From assembly GCA_022747635.1 (NCBI GenBank), contig JAKTNV010000005.1:50993013-51057012 (forward strand): DNA of 64,000 bases, given 5' to 3'. Below are positions 60,251 to 64,000 of the stretch, in pieces (position 1 is the stretch's first letter; each line of letters opens with the position of its first letter). A program made the translations under genes and the position numbers. The notes beneath the pieces are model-generated. The model saw nothing but the letters and a program-made list of their open reading frames with translations. It did not search any database and had not been told where the DNA came from. Source of the stretch: Hetaerina americana. Taxonomy: Eukaryota > Arthropoda > Insecta > Odonata > Calopterygidae.

Positions 60251-61741
60251 ACCGTTTCTATACCTTGTCTAAGCGGCCGAGAAACGTCCCATTAAAGTCC
60301 CGTGCTCCTAGTAGAAGTGGGCGAATTGCATCTGAATTCAACGCATAAATTAAGTCCTGGGATTTATTTTCGGAAGCTGGTCGAAAGTCTTGGTCTCTAA
60401 AGGGATAAGGGTACTGTGAATTAACAGTCATGTAGTAAGATAGCTTTGGCATGGTTTATAAGGGACCCAAAAAAGATTCTATTCCCCTGGCATGGTTACA
60501 AGTGCAAAAAACCAATGTTTTATGCGATAAAATAAAAGCAATTTATTTTATACGAGAGGGAAACCATCCACGAAAGTACAGAAAAATGTAAGCAATTAGA
60601 CAACATTGACCGGAAAAACAAACTTTACATAAAAAATATGACGTTTTGCAAAAATAATTCATTGTGTTAGGAGCTTTTCCGATGTTTCATCCGTTGTATT
60701 AAGTGTAGAAGAGGACGATTTTGTTTGTGTGCATTATTATTGCTATAAGGTAAGCAACTGTCACTATAACGACTTCAGATTAAGTGGCAGTTGCCTTAGT
60801 AAATATTTTGTTTGTAGTTTTCTAATTGTTGTGTGTCTGGACCAATAGACAAGCAAAGGAAATAAACGTATGTAAAAAAAGCTGAAATATAACTGTTGAT
60901 TCACAAAAAAGGTAAGCGTAAACTTTCAGCCATTCTCATTTCAAAACCGAAGAGCCTCGTTGCCTTCCCCGACATAGATCAAGGATGCCGAGACGAGCTT
61001 CTGCAGACTTGTGTGTCGAAAATGTCTCCCTTACTTGCTCTGCTAGTCGATATCTCAAATTTGTCCACTAGATGTTGGGAATGATTATCAGGGAAAAATT
61101 TTACTTATCCACTTATACTTCGCGTCATCACTGGCAAATGAATTTCTATAAGAATAAGAAAATTATTCAGATGCGAACCATTCTTTAATAATATACCCTG
61201 AGAAATACAGACTCAACCATTCCGAATCATTTTAATAGTTGACTGATAGAATGTGATTTCATAGAAACTGGTCAAACTGCAATAAACCTTTTCCATTGTT
61301 TCCTCTAAGGCAAACTTAAAAAATATCGAAAAGGAACAGAGATGTTTTATCGTAAGCTGGACCGAGAGGCAATCATTATCATGCAATTTTGTTAGACACT
61401 AATATTATATTTCCATGCGTCATTGAATCACCTAAGTGCCCATGCTTCAGAAAAACATAATGTCCAACGTCTCCTCAGAAATGGTAGAAATGATTTACTG
61501 GTTTGGTAACTATTGCAAATCTCTTTTAAGAAAACCGCGAGCCAAGAAAATACTTCCATGGATTTATAAGTAAGTTTTTTACCTTTGATACAATACCTTT
61601 GTACTGCCGACCACGCTACACTAGCGCTAAATAACTTCCATCTTTCTCTTCTTTCTTATATCTAATCCCTCTTCGTAATTGAGAAATCACTCAGAAGGGT
61701 ATATTAATGTGTGCGTCCAAATTTCTAAAACTAAAAATATC
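60251..61741. other. No gene seen; AT-rich
   Basis: AAG|GTAAGC at 60748 is donor-like, but no acceptor or coding evidence supports an exon. Confidence 0.5.
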
Positions 61742-62055
61742 AGGATCGGAATGGTGCGGTGGGTAAGGTACTGGCTTCCCAACTAGAGAGCCCGAGTTTG
61801 AATATTTTTCGCGATATTTATCAGCGACAAATATTTTTCAGTGGTGTCCCGATCCCTACTTGTGCTTTGTGGAGGGCACTTTGAGCGAGTACGCCGTCCG
61901 TCGGATGGGGCGTTACGCTGCGAACCCCTTGGCACCTTTCGTTAAGAGTTGGCTAATGCCGATGCAGGGCTTCTCTCCACCCTTCATCCTCTTCTATCCA
62001 TACCCTATGGCGCAAATGACCTCAGTTGCCGGTCGCCTCCCCTAAACACTACTAC
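61742..62055 (+). mobile_element. SINE-2, better copy
   Basis: The tRNA-like head (about 61742-61812) has A-box TGGTGCGGTGGGTAAGG and an eroded B box GAGTTTGAAT. The body follows with GTGTCCCGATCCCTACTTG, GAGGGCACTT, GTACGCCGTCCGTCGGATG, CGAACCCCTTGGCACCTTT, GGCTAATGCCGATGCAGGG and CAAATGACCTCAG. The same order is found at 63535-63850. No target duplication was identified. Confidence 0.7.
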
Positions 62056-63534
62056 TATTAAAAATATAATAATAACTTTTATGATTTTCATCGCAGGACG
62101 CTTTACGTAAGTGTTTGCATTACGTTATGTTTTTACAAAAAATAAATATAAAACGAAAAACCTAAGTACTGAAGAAATGAAAGATATTTATTTTCATTTC
62201 TGTCATGAAAACATATTTTTCTAAACCCATGGAGAGTCTCATAACATTTCTTGGCATGGTACTGTCCACCGGGTTAGCATGTAGATAAGTAGGTATTATT
62301 CAATGCTCTAAATTTTATCCACCTAAATCGCTAACTTTTTCAGTTCACCGCATTCCCCATGAAATTTTGAAATCATTCACCATCCGCTTCACGCAATACC
62401 AAAACTATCAGCATCTCCGAAATCTTCCATTTCCTGTCTCCCTCGCTCGCCTCCTCTCTTTTCGCCGTCAACTGTGAGACTTCAATTTGTTATTCCCGTA
62501 AAACTACATTCCTTTATCTTTTACGAAACCCCGTACCTACTTTCGGAAAGCCTCAAATCTACATACAGCCCTCATTTGTATCCCTAATACTTACATTTAC
62601 ATAATGAATGCAGAACAACCTAACCGGAACATTGATCGGAGTCAGTCCATTCGTAATTTAATTTGTTCACGTGAGACTTTGACGCGACAAATTTCATTTC
62701 TTAGATAAAATTACTCGTCTATGTATCTGTAGTAATTAACTACATGAATAACTCTCTTTATCCTAAAACTGTTCGATTGTAGCCCTACACAGTAGCCCTC
62801 TTCCATTCTCGTAATGCTTTCACACTTCAACACTCTCCATTTCAAATTTCGTTCTCTCCCTTAATCTTTTACTCCTCACCGCGAGGCCTGTCTTGTTATA
62901 ACTTCATCAGCACATACATGTGTATTTGAAGTGCTCATAACAATATCATTTTACTTTATGGTGTTTTTCTTTTCTATTCCTCTTCCATTCCGTAAATTTC
63001 CGTTTCAAATTCACTCGAAATTAAATCATTTCATCATTAGAATTTCGCCTTAAATTTCAGATTTCGTTGCTTTTTTCAGAGCTGCTTTCTTAAGTTTATG
63101 ATCCATATAAAGCGTAACCCCACGACAACGTTTCTACATAGAGCATCCATACTCGTAGCCATCCCACCTTTCAGTGCAATCCAAGCTTCTTTGTCATAAA
63201 TGTCTCGTTACCTAAGCAGCCCTTTATGCCAATCAAATTCCTTCAATTACATGACATGTTTCACGTGCCATTTGCAAGGGTTGAATCAATCGACGGTACT
63301 GAAATTTATTTACTATCCTACGGCGTCATTCCTTTCACCTCGAAACATATCAAGTTGAAACGACAGCTATCGCTTTTCTTGGAGCAGAGTCTCGAAGCCA
63401 TTGAGCAGTTCAGATCTATTGGAAACTCGTGACTGCAGATTGAGCATGAGTCTCAGTTGACGAGTTCCATCCAAAGGGTGGGAAAGCTAAAAATAGGGGA
63501 AAGGAGTAGGGTGCGAAAACGACTGAATGAGGGA
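62056..63534. other. No gene seen; AT- and pyrimidine-rich
   Basis: The plus strand is C/T-rich at 62340-62540 and 62790-63090. No feature recognised. Confidence 0.5.
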
Positions 63535-63850
63535 TTGGAGGTTTGATGTGATGAGTAGCATACGGCTTTCTACCGCGAGGACCTGAATTTAAAGTACTCG
63601 TACGTGGTGACAGAATTTTTCGGTGGTATCCCAATCCCTGTTTAGGTACCACGTGGAGAGAGCACTTCTAGTGTACTCTGCCGTCTATCGGATGTAACTT
63701 TAAATTGTGCAACCCCTTGGCACCTTTAGTTAATATCAGGCTAATGCCGACATCGGGTTCCATTTCCACCCTCTTTCCGGAAAAATCTAGCCCATACCCA
63801 TTCTCCTACCTATCCCTATCGACGCATATGACCTCAGCTAAATAATAAAG
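63535..63850 (+). mobile_element. SINE-2, second copy with eroded head
   Basis: Matches 61742-62055 in order: ACCTGAATTTAAAGTACT (eroded B box), GGTATCCCAATCCCTGTTT, GTACTCTGCCGTCTATCGG, GCAACCCCTTGGCACCTTTA, GGCTAATGCCGACATCGGG and CATATGACCTCAGC. Confidence 0.65.
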
Positions 63851-63896
63851 GAATGTAATGTGAGGTTCTGCTTAAAAATATACTTATATTTAGTAC

Positions 63897-64000
63897 TCAG
63901 CGTCACGAGTGGAAAGATACCAGAAGAATTCGAGAAAAGTGTACTGATTGCAATACCAAAGAAACCGAAAACAGATAAATGCGAATGACACAGAACATTG
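63897..64000 (+). pseudogene. LINE-B relic 3, cut by the right window edge
   Basis: One frame reads SGKIPEEFEKSVLIAIPKK then KTDKCE-stop-HRTL, the RT entry motif of the family at 1-610 and 17640-19080. It is less decayed than those copies over this stretch. The stop at 63987-63989 shows it is not intact. Confidence 0.7.

Noticed and set aside
60642..60750. Possible exon ending at the donor AAG|GTAAGC (60748)
   Set aside because: An open frame of about 36 codons precedes it, but there is no acceptor with a pyrimidine tract and the length is within chance expectation.

Overview
The window looks like a repeat-dominated, AT-rich stretch of a large animal genome, most likely an arthropod. The reasons are the element mix: mariner DNA transposons with TA target duplications, a Penelope-like retroelement with a GIY-YIG domain, RTE-type and CR1/Jockey-type LINE relics, several tRNA-derived SINE families and long (TA)n tracts. 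There are no operons, ribosome binding sites or long open reading frames. The order or species cannot be read from the sequence. No complete protein-coding host gene was found. The only host-exon candidates are two short, weakly supported segments at 13350-13470 and from 15233. Most of the window is probably intergenic or intronic.

Layout. 0-5 kb: a decayed LINE cut by the window edge (LINE-B), then (TA)n tracts with three copies of a tRNA-headed SINE (called SINE-3 here) and one SINE-1. 5-17 kb: mostly featureless AT-rich DNA with a compact hairpin MITE (7.9 kb), a Penelope-like fragment (11.5-12.3 kb) and a long imperfect hairpin (14.6 kb). 17.6-23.8 kb: a second LINE-B relic, a nearly full SINE-1, a folded SINE-3, then a 2.9 kb degenerate LINE with endonuclease and reverse transcriptase (LINE-A), and a SINE-1 tail. 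24.8-26.1 kb: a CpG-rich island. 26.5-29.8 kb: the most striking object, a tandem array of near-identical 334-bp units, each with a tRNA-like Pol III unit. Six lie on the minus strand and four on the plus strand, forming a large palindrome bounded by a 13-bp direct repeat. 30-50 kb: SINE fragments, a foldback element, two internally deleted mariners (34.5 and 49.8 kb), a CR1/Jockey LINE relic (36.8 kb) and several CpG-rich islands. 50-64 kb: foldback elements, copies of a short (GTAGAT)-tailed module, another CpG-rich island, two SINE-2 copies, and a LINE-B fragment cut by the right edge.

The repeats connect. The 334-bp array monomer appears related, around its tRNA-like core, to the SINE-3 copy at 2.9-3.2 kb. 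SINE-3 copies abut the (TA)n tracts. Both mariners lost their catalytic core but kept the DNA-binding part and both ends. Family names SINE-1, -2, -3 and LINE-A, -B are local labels. All homology statements come from reading the sequence by eye, without database searches.
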